Below are positions 37,836-45,100 of a stretch of DNA of 64,000 nt, one piece after another. Position 1 is the stretch's first letter, and the number at the start of each line of letters is the position of its first letter. The DNA is taken from assembly GCF_024181385.1 (NCBI RefSeq), contig NZ_CP051305.1:2666001-2730000 (forward strand), given 5' to 3'. The translations under genes were made by a program, and so were the position numbers. Under the pieces are notes generated by a model. That model saw only the letters and a program-made list of their open reading frames with translations, had not been told where the DNA came from and searched no databases. This DNA comes from Treponema sp. OMZ 798 (lineage in GTDB: Bacteria; Spirochaetota; Spirochaetia; Treponematales; Treponemataceae).

Positions 37836-38282
37836 ATGAAATTTAAGAATGCATTAATTGTTTTACTTATAACGGCTCTTATTTCTTTGGTAGGTAACTT
37901 CGTAGGTCCTAAAATCAATCCGATTACAGCCCTGCCCGGTATGTTGATTCTTGTAGGTATCGCTGCTGCCGGTATAGGCTTATCAAAAATAATTCCCGGA
38001 AAAATACCTGCTGTAGCATATATTGTTACCATTGCTGCTATTCTGACTATTCCCGGTGTTCCTTTTTCAAAGGAAGTATATGAGTATACTGCAAAGGTAA
38101 ACTTTCTAGCTCTTTGTACACCGATTTTAGCCTATGCCGGTATCTATACCGGTAAAAACTTAAGTTCTCTTAAAAATACCGGTTGGAGAATCTTTGTTTT
38201 GGCTGTTGCCGTTATGTTAGGTACTTATATCTTCTCAGCTTTAATTGCTCATTTTATCTTAAAGATTATCGGACAGATATAA
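37836..38282 (+). CDS. small membrane protein, DUF3100 partner
   Basis: 148 aa from ATG 37836 behind AGGAGG at 37821-37826. Four to five hydrophobic segments. It probably forms a two-component transporter with the DUF3100 protein, as the two small membrane proteins are tightly linked. Family not recognised. A terminator follows. Confidence 0.65.
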   Translation: MKFKNALIVLLITALISLVGNFVGPKINPITALPGMLILVGIAAAGIGLSKIIPGKIPAVAYIVTIAAILTIPGVPFSKEVYEYTAKVNFLALCTPILAYAGIYTGKNLSSLKNTGWRIFVLAVAVMLGTYIFSALIAHFILKIIGQI

Positions 38283-38304
38283 CAGGTATAATTAAAATAT
38301 TTGG

Positions 38305-38336
38305 TGCTCCAATTCGATAGAGTTGGAGCATTTTTT
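38305..38336 (+). terminator. rho-independent terminator
   Basis: TGCTCCAA (38305-38312) pairs with TTGGAGCA (38323-38330), followed by six T. It ends the M20 operon, a few nucleotides before the convergent thiQ stop. Confidence 0.85.
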
Positions 38337-38344
38337 ATTACTTT

Positions 38345-38983
38345 CTACCCCATGTAAAGAACCTCATCGGCAAGGGCGGCTGCCTCATCCTTGTCGTGGG
38401 TAACATAGACGGCGGTGTATCCCAAACTCTCCTGCTTTGCCCGCAGCTCCTTGCGTAAGTGCAGACGGAGATCTGCATCGAGGGCCGAGAGGGGTTCATC
38501 AAAGAGGATGAGGGAGGGGCTCACTGCAAGACTGCGAGCAAGGGAAACCCTCTGCTTTTCTCCGCCCGAAAGAAGATCGGTTTTGCGCTTTTGTAAGGCT
38601 TCTAAATGAAAAAGCTCGACAAGGGGGGCTATTGTTTTGCGGGCTTCCTTTTTGGACATACCTTTAGAAACCAGCCCATAGAAGATATTTTCTTCAACAT
38701 TGAGATGAGGGAAGAGGGCATAGTCTTGAAAGACCATTCCGATTCCGCGTTTGCCCGGAGGGATTCGGCTTATATCCTTTCCGTCTAAAACAATCTCCCC
38801 CGAATCCGGGGCGATAAGACCTGCAATTATTTTTAAAACCGTTGTTTTGCCGCAGCCTGAGGGCCCGAGGAGGGCAAGAGCTTTTCCCTTTTTTAATTCA
38901 AAGGAAACGGAAATATCTTTTTCGGTAAAATGTTTTTTTATATTTTTAAGCTGTAAAAATGCTCTTTCGTGTTTCAATATCAT
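38345..38983 (-). CDS. thiQ: thiamine ABC transporter, ATP-binding protein
   Basis: 212 aa from ATG 38983, which lies seven nt after the thiP stop; a longer in-frame start at 39016 overlaps thiP and adds no conserved residues. Walker A GPSGCGKTT, signature LSGGEKQRVSLARSLA, Walker B LILFDEPLSALD and H-loop VTHD are intact. The assignment to thiamine comes from the TPP riboswitch upstream of the operon; by sequence alone it could also be an iron or spermidine transporter ATPase. Confidence 0.85.
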   Translation of the reverse strand: MILKHERAFLQLKNIKKHFTEKDISVSFELKKGKALALLGPSGCGKTTVLKIIAGLIAPDSGEIVLDGKDISRIPPGKRGIGMVFQDYALFPHLNVEENIFYGLVSKGMSKKEARKTIAPLVELFHLEALQKRKTDLLSGGEKQRVSLARSLAVSPSLILFDEPLSALDADLRLHLRKELRAKQESLGYTAVYVTHDKDEAAALADEVLYMG

Positions 38984-38990
38984 TTTAAAT

Positions 38991-40682
38991 TTATTTCTCC
39001 TGTAAAAAGAAAACAAAGCCTGTTATAAGGCTTAAGACGACTGCAACTGCAGAAGATTCTACAAAGCGGTATGAAGAAGCGTAATCAAAAATCAGTAAGG
39101 CCAGATTGTTAAAATGCGGGATGTTTAAGACTATTGGCAAGGATGCATCTCCTGCACTTATGGCAAAGACAAAGGCTAAGCTTGAAAAAATGCCTCTTTT
39201 GCACAAGGGAACTATCACCTTAAAAAAGGCCGTTTTTTTGTCGGGTGAAAGCAAGACTGCCGCATTGATAATATTTTGAGGAATGCGTAAAAGTGAGGTC
39301 TGTATTTGAGTCCACGCAAAGGGCCATGCAAGGGAGCTTTGTGCAAAGATTAAAATGAGTTCCGTTCCGTTGGGTTTTAACAAGAGCCAGCCGAAGCCCA
39401 GCATTACCGATGAAACTGCCAAGGGCAGATAGGGAATCGCGTATATTTTTCTCCGGTTATAAAAGACGGTAATGTATGCAAAGAACAAAGAAGCTATGAG
39501 GCTTACAAGAGCTGTAAGGATGCCGATTTTGATGCTTGTCCAAAGAGCCGTCCAAAAAGTTCGGGATAAAAAAATATTTTTCCATGCCTTAAAATAAAAG
39601 AATTTATTAAAGATAGAAGTATAATTTACATTATATGTAGAATGTAAAAAGATAGAAAACAAGGGTGCTATTAAAAAAAGAATAATTATAAAAATCGTAA
39701 AGCTAAAAAAAACTTTTTGTCCAAAGCCTTTTATTGAGGTGCGCTCCCTTATTCCCTTTAGGTTTTCGTTTTGTACTCTCATCTTTTTTTGCAGGTTAGA
39801 ATAGATGAGGATTAAAATTAAGGCCGCAGATATTTCGGTGAGGGCTATCTTTGCGGCAAGGTTCATATCCAATTTTGTGCGGGCTGCCTTGTAAAGTTCT
39901 ACCTCTAAGGTGGTAAGGGCAAGGCCTCCGAAAAGCAGGATTATTATAAAACTAAAAAAGCAAAAAAGGAAGATCAACAAAAAGGAAACGGCTATAGAAT
40001 TTAAAAGAGCCGGAAAGGTTATGGTTTTAAAGATTCTAAATTTACTTGCCCCTAAAAGGAGGGCAGCATTAGGTTCATCTTCGCTTAAGCGTTCCCAAAC
40101 TTGAGAGATTGTTTTCATCGCAAGGGGAAAGTTGTAAAAGCCGTGGATTATAATTACTCCCGTCATCGAAAACACAAAATTGACAGGCGGTTCGTCTTGG
40201 TTTAATAAGTTCTTTAAAAAAGAATTTAGGACTCCGTTATTCCCAAAAAAGATTATAAAGGAAAGGGCGACGATTATTGCAGGCACGCAGAGCGGAACAC
40301 TTGACAGGGCCAGTAAAAATTTTCTGCCCCGAAAGTTTTTTCTTGCACAAAGGTAGGCCGCAGCAAAGCCTACGGTGCAGGCAAGCAGGGCAGAAAAAAA
40401 AGCCTGAGAAACCGTAAAAACCGTTATCCTAAAAATATGCGAAAAATCAAAGGAGCTTTTGACTCCCGTAATATGCGAAAAATCAAAGCGTGAAGAAAAT
40501 AAGGGAACAAAGCTCAATATTAACGGAAGAAAAAAAGAAAGAAGGACAAGAAAAAAGATAAGGCTGCCGAGTGGCAAAACAAGGCTGCCTATCTTAGATG
40601 GGCGACCTATTTTAAATAGGCGCCATATCTTTGATATGGCGCCGCCCGGCCGAAGGCCTTCTTGTTTATTTTTGTAAAACAT
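38991..40682 (-). CDS. thiP: thiamine ABC transporter, permease
   Basis: 563 aa, about 12 membrane segments in two homologous halves, each with a binding-protein-dependent transport loop (ALLLGASKFRIFKTITFP and AVLLSPDKKTAFFKVIVP). The layout is that of ThiP/FbpB. The start overlaps the thiB stop by 17 nt. The first ~35 residues (KIWRLFKIGRPSKIGSLVL) are encoded by tandem palindromic repeats and are absent from normal ThiP proteins as far as I recall; this looks like an in-frame repeat insertion. Confidence 0.85.
   Translation of the reverse strand: MFYKNKQEGLRPGGAISKIWRLFKIGRPSKIGSLVLPLGSLIFFLVLLSFFLPLILSFVPLFSSRFDFSHITGVKSSFDFSHIFRITVFTVSQAFFSALLACTVGFAAAYLCARKNFRGRKFLLALSSVPLCVPAIIVALSFIIFFGNNGVLNSFLKNLLNQDEPPVNFVFSMTGVIIIHGFYNFPLAMKTISQVWERLSEDEPNAALLLGASKFRIFKTITFPALLNSIAVSFLLIFLFCFFSFIIILLFGGLALTTLEVELYKAARTKLDMNLAAKIALTEISAALILILIYSNLQKKMRVQNENLKGIRERTSIKGFGQKVFFSFTIFIIILFLIAPLFSIFLHSTYNVNYTSIFNKFFYFKAWKNIFLSRTFWTALWTSIKIGILTALVSLIASLFFAYITVFYNRRKIYAIPYLPLAVSSVMLGFGWLLLKPNGTELILIFAQSSLAWPFAWTQIQTSLLRIPQNIINAAVLLSPDKKTAFFKVIVPLCKRGIFSSLAFVFAISAGDASLPIVLNIPHFNNLALLIFDYASSYRFVESSAVAVVLSLITGFVFFLQEK
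40588..40658. repeat. tandem palindromic units inside the 5' end of thiP
   Basis: Three consecutive 18-19-nt units (40588-40605, 40606-40623, 40624-40642), each of which is itself a palindrome. Examples are CCTATTT-T-AAATAGG at 40606-40620 and GGCGCCATATC paired with GATATGGCGCC at 40619-40643. A short GGCC-GAA-GGCC hairpin follows at 40648-40658. All are translated in frame. Confidence 0.75.
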
Positions 40683-41676
40683 TAATTACGGCGTTGACCG
40701 ATTCGGTTTGATCTTCTGAAGGAATGCGCAAGATTTTTGCAGGTTTGGGAACATCCTTGTAAGAAGCAGGAAGGGGAAGCCCCTTGATAACCGGATACAT
40801 AAACTGAGTTTCGGGAAGGAGGCTTTGAGCTTCTTCCGTCAGCATAAAGTCGATAAAGGCCTTTGCTCCCTTAACATTAGCAGCATTAGCGGATATTCCC
40901 ATACCTTCAATTTGAATGACATGGCCTTCTGCGAAAACCAATGGCCGGAAGCGGTCTGTTTTGTCATACAAAACATGGGAAGCCAAGCTGCTTGTATACG
41001 AGATAGCCATAGGTGCTTCTCCGGCTGTAAAATAGCCGTAACCTGTGCTCCACTTGGGGGCCATTGCAAAGATATTCGGCTTGAGGGCCTTCCAAAAGTT
41101 GAGGTACTCATCACCAAAAACAGCCTTTGTCCACGCAACCATGCCTAAGCCTGTTGTACTTGAGCTAGGATCCAAAACTACAATCTTTTTTGTATAGGAA
41201 GGATCGGTCAGTTCCTTTAAAGATGCGGGCTTTTTGATTTTGGCCTTTGTATCGAACATAAATGCAAAATAGCCGTAATCAAAGGGGGTTAAAAGCCAAT
41301 CGTCTGCAATAAGAACATCCGAATCTATCTTGTTTGCGGCCGTAGGTTTATAGGCTTTTAAAACATCTGCCTTGCGGGCTTTTTCGATAAGATGGTTATC
41401 GATACCAATGAGCACATCGGCTGTAGAAGCCTTACCCTCCAATATGGCCCTGTTTAAAACGCCTTCTTTGCAGACGACATATTCTACATCCTTGCCCGTT
41501 TTTGCCTTAAAGAGCTCGGCAATTTTCGGGCCGGGACCGTAGTCGGCAGCAAAGGATTTTGTCGTGTAGACCACAACCTTTGTTCCGTCAGATTCTTTTG
41601 CTCCGCCTGCAAAAAGAGCGGCACAACCGATAATTAAAAATGAGAAAATTAAAATAGAGCGTAAATGATTTTTCAT
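40666..41676 (-). CDS. thiB: thiamine-binding periplasmic protein
   Basis: 336 aa. An N-terminal signal with either a lipobox (SFLIIGC) or a cut near AGGAKE is followed by a type 2 periplasmic binding fold of the ThiB/FbpA group (VVVYTTKSFAADYGPGPKIA, then VLIGIDNHLIEKARKA). It is the first gene of thiBPQ, and the TPP riboswitch ends in its ribosome site. Role: captures thiamine or phosphates in the periplasm for ThiPQ. Confidence 0.88.
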   Translation of the reverse strand: MKNHLRSILIFSFLIIGCAALFAGGAKESDGTKVVVYTTKSFAADYGPGPKIAELFKAKTGKDVEYVVCKEGVLNRAILEGKASTADVLIGIDNHLIEKARKADVLKAYKPTAANKIDSDVLIADDWLLTPFDYGYFAFMFDTKAKIKKPASLKELTDPSYTKKIVVLDPSSSTTGLGMVAWTKAVFGDEYLNFWKALKPNIFAMAPKWSTGYGYFTAGEAPMAISYTSSLASHVLYDKTDRFRPLVFAEGHVIQIEGMGISANAANVKGAKAFIDFMLTEEAQSLLPETQFMYPVIKGLPLPASYKDVPKPAKILRIPSEDQTESVNAVINVLQK

Positions 41677-41679
41677 ATG

Positions 41680-41783
41680 CTCCCTCCGCCGGTATTATCC
41701 GGATCAGGTAATAGGGCATCCGTGCGGACAGCCCTTTGCGGGTATGTTCTCAGCTTGTATAAGCACCCCGGCGAAAGCGAGTG
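41680..41783 (-). promoter_or_regulatory. TPP riboswitch (THI element) of the thiBPQ operon
   Basis: On the minus strand the conserved blocks are GGGGTGC, CTGAGA and ACCTGATCCGGATAATACCGGCG in order (the last split here by function). Closing helix P1 is CGCCGG (41768-41773) with CCGGCG (41687-41692). The final G of P1 is also the first G of the thiB Shine-Dalgarno GGAGGGAG (41680-41687), which ends 4 nt before the ATG. This indicates control of translation initiation, not a terminator switch. A P3-type hairpin with GCACGG is present between the core blocks. Confidence 0.95.
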
Positions 41784-41890
41784 TAGCATAAGAAGAACAA
41801 AAATTCAAGAGGAGGGGAATTGATAGACTCAGTTATTTCTTTAATTGTCATAAACAGCGGGATTGTTTTCCTGCTGCTGTCACCGTATCT

Positions 41891-41986
41891 CTATCGGGAG
41901 TGCCGGCGTGCCGATACCCTAAGCTCATTGTCGAGTGTATTTTCGATGTAGTCTATCGTCCTGTTAAATAATTGAATACTGTTCAT
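41891..41986 (-). pseudogene. AraC-family regulator N-terminal remnant
   Basis: An ATG with an AGGAGA site starts MNSIQLFNRTIDYIENTLDN, the first helix of AraC-type regulators that begin with a DNA-binding domain. It stops after 31 codons and the following residues are unrelated. The rest of 41787-42065 shows no gene. The break lies at the left edge of the cassette-like region, so it may mark an insertion or deletion point. Confidence 0.5.
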
Positions 41987-42065
41987 CTTTTCTCCTGTAT
42001 TATTATGGAAATTATATAAACAAAATACCTTACCGTCCCGATATTTTTTGTACAAATTTTATGGG

Positions 42066-42115
42066 ATCAAACAAGTTTTATAAGTTAATTTTGCAGGTTA
42101 AAGCGGGTGTTATAC
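42066..42115 (-). other. attC-like site 1
   Basis: Minus strand: GTATAAC, then CACCCGCTTTAACCTGC, ending at GTTTGAT (42066-42072 on the plus side). The stretch matches the left half of the clearer site at 45029-45094 (ACACCCGCTT.AACCTG). The far core GTTTGAT deviates from GTTRRRY at one base and the central hairpin is short, so this is a degraded or variant site. Confidence 0.45.
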
Positions 42116-42117
42116 GT

Positions 42118-42546
42118 TTATAAAATATAATAATACCAATTACTTCCATAGTTGGTATCAAAATTTTCTTTAGTGTCAAATTCAATATTTATTTTGTCTA
42201 CATTTAATTTGTTATTAAAATCAAATTCTTTCAATGAAGAATAAATATAATTTTTTATCATCATTTCAATTCTATATTTTTCTAGTTTATTCGGAATTTG
42301 TACATTTGAATAAAAAAATACAACAACACGTGTATAAAATACTTTCTTTATTATCCAGATATTTTTATTATTTATTTCTTTTTTTAGGAAATTCAAATCT
42401 TCTGGTAGATTTTTATATATTCGCTCTAATTCTTCTCGTTCAAATGATGAAAAATAGGTGAAAAATCTTGCCTTATATTTATTTTGCAATTCAAATTCTT
42501 TTTCGGCTATATAAAAAGTAATTTCATTTTTTTTTCTTATTATCAA
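42118..42546 (-). CDS. hypothetical AT-rich protein, probably the 3' part of a split gene
   Basis: 142 aa, no recognised family, very rich in Asn/Lys/Phe/Tyr. It overlaps the previous ORF by 23 nt in a run of nine A (minus strand, 42527-42535). Removing one A joins it in frame to the 42524-42805 ORF, giving an anchored protein of about 230 aa. Either two overlapping genes or one gene split by an A-tract slip. Base use is much lower in G+C than the flanking operons, suggesting transfer. Confidence 0.5.
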   Translation of the reverse strand: MIIRKKNEITFYIAEKEFELQNKYKARFFTYFSSFEREELERIYKNLPEDLNFLKKEINNKNIWIIKKVFYTRVVVFFYSNVQIPNKLEKYRIEMMIKNYIYSSLKEFDFNNKLNVDKINIEFDTKENFDTNYGSNWYYYIL

Positions 42547-42805
42547 ATTTAATATTTTTTTCTTGAGAGTTATTTTCTAATTTTACTTCAAAACGAATCA
42601 GATTTTTGTTATTAGAATTTTTTATTAATGTAAATAAAATTTCATGTATATCTATGTTATATGTTTTAGAAATATACTCTTGAATTTCTTGATAATCTTC
42701 TTCTTTAATTTCACTGGTTATCAAAATTTCTTGCTTTACTTTATATTTTTTATAATAAATAACAAAAAAAATTGAAAGTACAATTAGAATCACTAAAAAA
42801 TACAT
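42524..42805 (-). CDS. hypothetical membrane-anchored protein, probably the 5' part of a split gene
   Basis: 93 aa from ATG 42805 (AGGAAT site). An N-terminal membrane helix (YFLVILIVLSIFFVIYY) is followed by a charged soluble part with no recognised family. It ends at a TGA directly after nine A. Upstream codons up to 42877 are open but derive from the attC-like repeat. Cassette gene candidate. Confidence 0.5.
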   Translation of the reverse strand: MYFLVILIVLSIFFVIYYKKYKVKQEILITSEIKEEDYQEIQEYISKTYNIDIHEILFTLIKNSNNKNLIRFEVKLENNSQEKNIKFDNKKKK

Positions 42806-42839
42806 TTTTATTCCTAAAATCCAATGCACTGCGTTGTGC

Positions 42840-42926
42840 GTATAATGGGCGGCGGATAAGCTGCAAGAAGCTTTCAAAGCCTTTAGGCTTTTGAGCTTCG
42901 CTGTCAGCTTAATTCACGTGTTGGAC
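42840..42926 (-). other. attC-like site 2
   Basis: Minus strand: GTCCAAC (R''-type core) followed by AATTAAGCTGAC, a central hairpin around AAAGCCTAAAGGCTTT, then GCAGCTTATCCGC and a weak ATTATAC core. It lies within a 125-nt sequence (42849-42974) repeated at 44886-45010 with about 90% identity. Confidence 0.45.
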
Positions 42927-42974
42927 GGCGCTGTGCGCCGGACGACACGCGGAGATTCCGCCGCCCGTTGAACG

Positions 42975-43280
42975 GGCGCGTATTTACCCGTTTGGGGTTT
43001 TCAGCGTGTTTTTGCGCAAAAGACGTATCGTTTGCGCCCTTTGTTTGCTGTTCCGCCCGCGGAAAAACAGCCGGTCGGCAATGGGCGTTTTGCATATCGG
43101 CGCTTTTGTGCATCTTCGTCGTCTATATAGTCTTTTAAGACTGCGCCGAATCGGTCAAAAAGATTTTCCGTTTCCATTTTTCGTGTACTCGGTTAAAAAA
43201 AAGCGAATAAGCAGTTCCCGCAATGTATTCAATATCGATATTTTTATAAAAACTCCGTTTTTTTCATCGTATATCCAATA
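42975..43280 (-). other. gene-poor stretch with small coding remnants
   Basis: Contains a 58-codon minus ORF at 43001-43177 (METENLFDRFGAVLKDYIDD) without a ribosome site, and upstream of it a second open piece in another frame (GVFIKISILNTLRELLIRFF). Both look like fragments of lost cassette genes. I recognise no family. Confidence 0.35.
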
Positions 43281-43320
43281 GGGCATCTCTAAAAACCTTG
43301 TTGGATTTTTAGAGATGCCC
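43281..43320. repeat. long perfect hairpin 1
   Basis: GGGCATCTCTAAAAA pairs perfectly with TTTTTAGAGATGCCC around a 10-nt loop. The CTCTAAAAA / TTTTTAGAG core recurs in hairpin 3 and at 44850. Confidence 0.85.
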
Positions 43321-43325
43321 GACGA

Positions 43326-43366
43326 GTTTTTCATAAGTCTTTATATATTAATGACTTATGAAAAAC
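43326..43366. repeat. long perfect hairpin 2
   Basis: GTTTTTCATAAGTC pairs perfectly with GACTTATGAAAAAC around a 13-nt AT-rich loop, 5 nt after hairpin 1. Confidence 0.85.
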
Positions 43367-43379
43367 ATCGCAAATTAAA

Positions 43380-43426
43380 TTAAAGGGAGCCTCTAAAAAA
43401 CTGATGTTTTTAGAGGCTCCCTTTAA
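43380..43426. repeat. long perfect hairpin 3
   Basis: TTAAAGGGAGCCTCTAAAAA pairs with TTTTTAGAGGCTCCCTTTAA, 20-bp arms and a short loop. It interrupts the end of the ORF at 43427-43537. Confidence 0.85.
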
Positions 43427-43537
43427 TTCTTCATTTTTACAATCATCTTCATTAATTTCTATTTTAAAATACTCATAGTTTAAAGACCAACTATTTTTGT
43501 TGAAATTAAACTCCTCTTTTTTTAATGAATGCTGCAT
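43427..43537 (-). pseudogene. hypothetical gene fragment truncated by hairpin repeats
   Basis: An ORF from ATG 43537 begins MQHSLKKEEFNFNKNSWSLN and stays normal for 37 codons. It then runs into hairpins 3 and 2, which supply the rest of its frame. The real 3' end is therefore missing. Family not recognised; the acidic tail IEINEDDCKNEELK resembles small immunity-type proteins but that is weak. Confidence 0.35.
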
Positions 43538-43584
43538 TAAGTTAGCTACTTTTCAATCTACCTCCTAGTGAGAAAATTAGAAAA

Positions 43585-44244
43585 TTAATCAGAATTTGCA
43601 ATCTCATCTGCATTCTCTTTCAAATAAACAAAGTCTAATTGTCTCGCCGCTTCAATATATTCGCTTAATTTATCTGATTTTATTTTATAAAGAACACTGA
43701 GTGCCATTATTTTTTGATACTCTTCAGCATAGGTATCACCCTTATATTTGTCTCTTTCCCAAAATTCAATCGCATACTGTTCTGCTTTTTTATAATCTAT
43801 CTCACTTAAAGCACTTAAAGACATTCTCTGTGTATATTCATCATCTACATTTATATACTTGAATACCCAATCAGTAACTGAACTATCATCTTTATAAACT
43901 GGCAATCTTTTTACTAACTGCCACTTCGCAGTTGTATAAATTGAATCTATACATCTTTCAATCAAATATTTAAACCATTCTTTATATGACGAAATAAAGT
44001 CAGCCAAATATTCGCATTCATTGTCCCTGGCTACACAATAAAGTATAGATTCTAAATCAGTTTCGGTAACATCTTTTACTTCTACATTCTTTACAAATGA
44101 GATTGCAGATTCTCTCATTCTATCAAAAGAAGGACCTAGAAATTCTCCATTATCAGTATCTTCAGTCATCTCAGAATAATGCTTATAAACCCATTCTTTG
44201 TATATTCTCACTTCTTCATTTAGTATTCGGCTGTATTTATTCAA
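43585..44244 (-). CDS. hypothetical helical protein
   Basis: 219 aa, TTG start at 44244 close behind a GTTAGGGG sequence that resembles an attC end. All-helical composition with repeated paired helices suggests a HEAT-like solenoid (for example DDEYTQRMSLSALSEIDYKK). No catalytic motif seen. Similar stand-alone helical proteins are common beside toxin-immunity genes, but function is unknown. Between it and the next gene (44260-44364) is a 40-codon out-of-frame coding remnant ending FISNKC. Confidence 0.55.
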   Translation of the reverse strand: MNKYSRILNEEVRIYKEWVYKHYSEMTEDTDNGEFLGPSFDRMRESAISFVKNVEVKDVTETDLESILYCVARDNECEYLADFISSYKEWFKYLIERCIDSIYTTAKWQLVKRLPVYKDDSSVTDWVFKYINVDDEYTQRMSLSALSEIDYKKAEQYAIEFWERDKYKGDTYAEEYQKIMALSVLYKIKSDKLSEYIEAARQLDFVYLKENADEIANSD

Positions 44245-44364
44245 ACGCCCACCCCTAACATTTATTTGATATGAATTTTTTCATATTCTTCTCTTTAAAA
44301 CTTAAATTTGTAACTATCATTTTTTTCTCTTCTTCATTTTCAATCTCTTTAGCTACAACACCAA

Positions 44365-44820
44365 TTAACTTTCCCAATCAATGGATATGATTTTTGCATC
44401 TTCACCGAATTTTACGCAGAGTATTTCATCGCTTTCATCAGGTGCAATCATAAAATCCATTGCGATGTGCGGCTGTTCACTGTCAATCCATAAGTCTACA
44501 TTCGTTACCGTCATTTTACTTACAAACTCGGTAATATCGCTCGGCAAATCTTCCAGTCCGCATTCTTCAATATGAAAGTCGATATAGTAGCTGTCATCTT
44601 TTAAATATGCTATAAGTGTTTTTCTTGCTTCTTTTATTTTATCATCTATGTTCTCAAGAAACTGTGCATAAAGGTCGAGTATGCCGGCCGGTACTTCTCC
44701 ATTTTTATCGAACCAAAGACAGGTATCTATCCCCTGAATCTCTTTTTCCCAAATTACTTCCGCATCGTCTGTTATCGCAAGATTCAACTGACCGAAGTAT
44801 TGATGTTCCATTTTTTTCAT
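44365..44820 (-). CDS. DUF2004-like protein
   Basis: 151 aa, soluble and acidic. The start KKMEHQYFGQLNLAITDDAE and the end IAPDESDEILCVKFGEDAKI follow the DUF2004 pattern as I remember it. Members are often found as immunity or accessory genes in polymorphic-toxin neighbourhoods; no toxin is visible here. Cassette-like setting: minus strand, with attC-like site 3 upstream of its start. Confidence 0.55.
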   Translation of the reverse strand: MKKMEHQYFGQLNLAITDDAEVIWEKEIQGIDTCLWFDKNGEVPAGILDLYAQFLENIDDKIKEARKTLIAYLKDDSYYIDFHIEECGLEDLPSDITEFVSKMTVTNVDLWIDSEQPHIAMDFMIAPDESDEILCVKFGEDAKIISIDWES

Positions 44821-44849
44821 AGCTTAATCTCCTATTATTTAGTATATCA

Positions 44850-44875
44850 TGGGCACCTCTAAAAAGCTGTTTTTT
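44850..44875. repeat. partial CTCTAAAAA hairpin
   Basis: GGGCACCTCTAAAAAGC followed by a TTTTTTAG arm that is not completed. It matches the outer arm of the hairpins at 43281 and 43380, so it looks like a truncated copy. Confidence 0.5.
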
Positions 44876-44880
44876 AGTAA

Positions 44881-44966
44881 CCATAACGGGCGGCGGATAA
44901 GCTGCAAGAAGTGAGAAAGCCTTTAGGCTTTTGAGCTTCGCCGTCAGCTTAATTCGCATGTTGGAC
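44881..44966 (-). other. attC-like site 3
   Basis: Minus strand: GTCCAAC, then AATTAAGCTGACGG, a central AAAGCCTAAAGGCTTT hairpin, GCAGCTTATCCGC and a weak GTTATGG core. Near-identical to site 2. Confidence 0.45.
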
Positions 44967-45006
44967 GGCGCTGCGCTCCGGACGACAGGCGGATATGCCG
45001 CCGCCC

Positions 45007-45035
45007 GTTGAACGGACGCACTGCGTCCGTTCAAC
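45007..45035. repeat. perfect 29-nt palindrome
   Basis: GTTGAACGGACGCA and TGCGTCCGTTCAAC flank a single C. The right arm ends in GTTCAAC, which is also the outer core of attC-like site 4. Confidence 0.8.
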
Positions 45036-45094
45036 ATTCGCTTAACCTGCATTTGCGGCTCCTCCGCAATGTCAGGTTGAAGCGGGTGTTAGGT
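45029..45094 (-). other. attC site 4 (best match)
   Basis: Minus strand, in order: ACCTAAC (RYYYAAC), ACCCGCTT, CAACCTG, a TTGCGG/CCGCAA central hairpin, CAGGTT, AAGCGAAT, GTTGAAC (GTTRRRY). The paired blocks on the two sides have the length and spacing of integron cassette recombination sites (66 bp). It directly follows the stop of the nuclease-like gene, as expected for that gene's own attC. Confidence 0.75.
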
Positions 45095-45100
45095 GCAATT

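Noticed and set aside
43281-43320. Hairpin 1 as a transcription terminator
   Set aside because: It has no T run, lies between gene remnants and is one of a series of similar repeats.
44365-44820. Calling the DUF2004-like gene part of a polymorphic toxin-immunity locus
   Set aside because: No toxin gene or secretion-domain protein is visible within the window.
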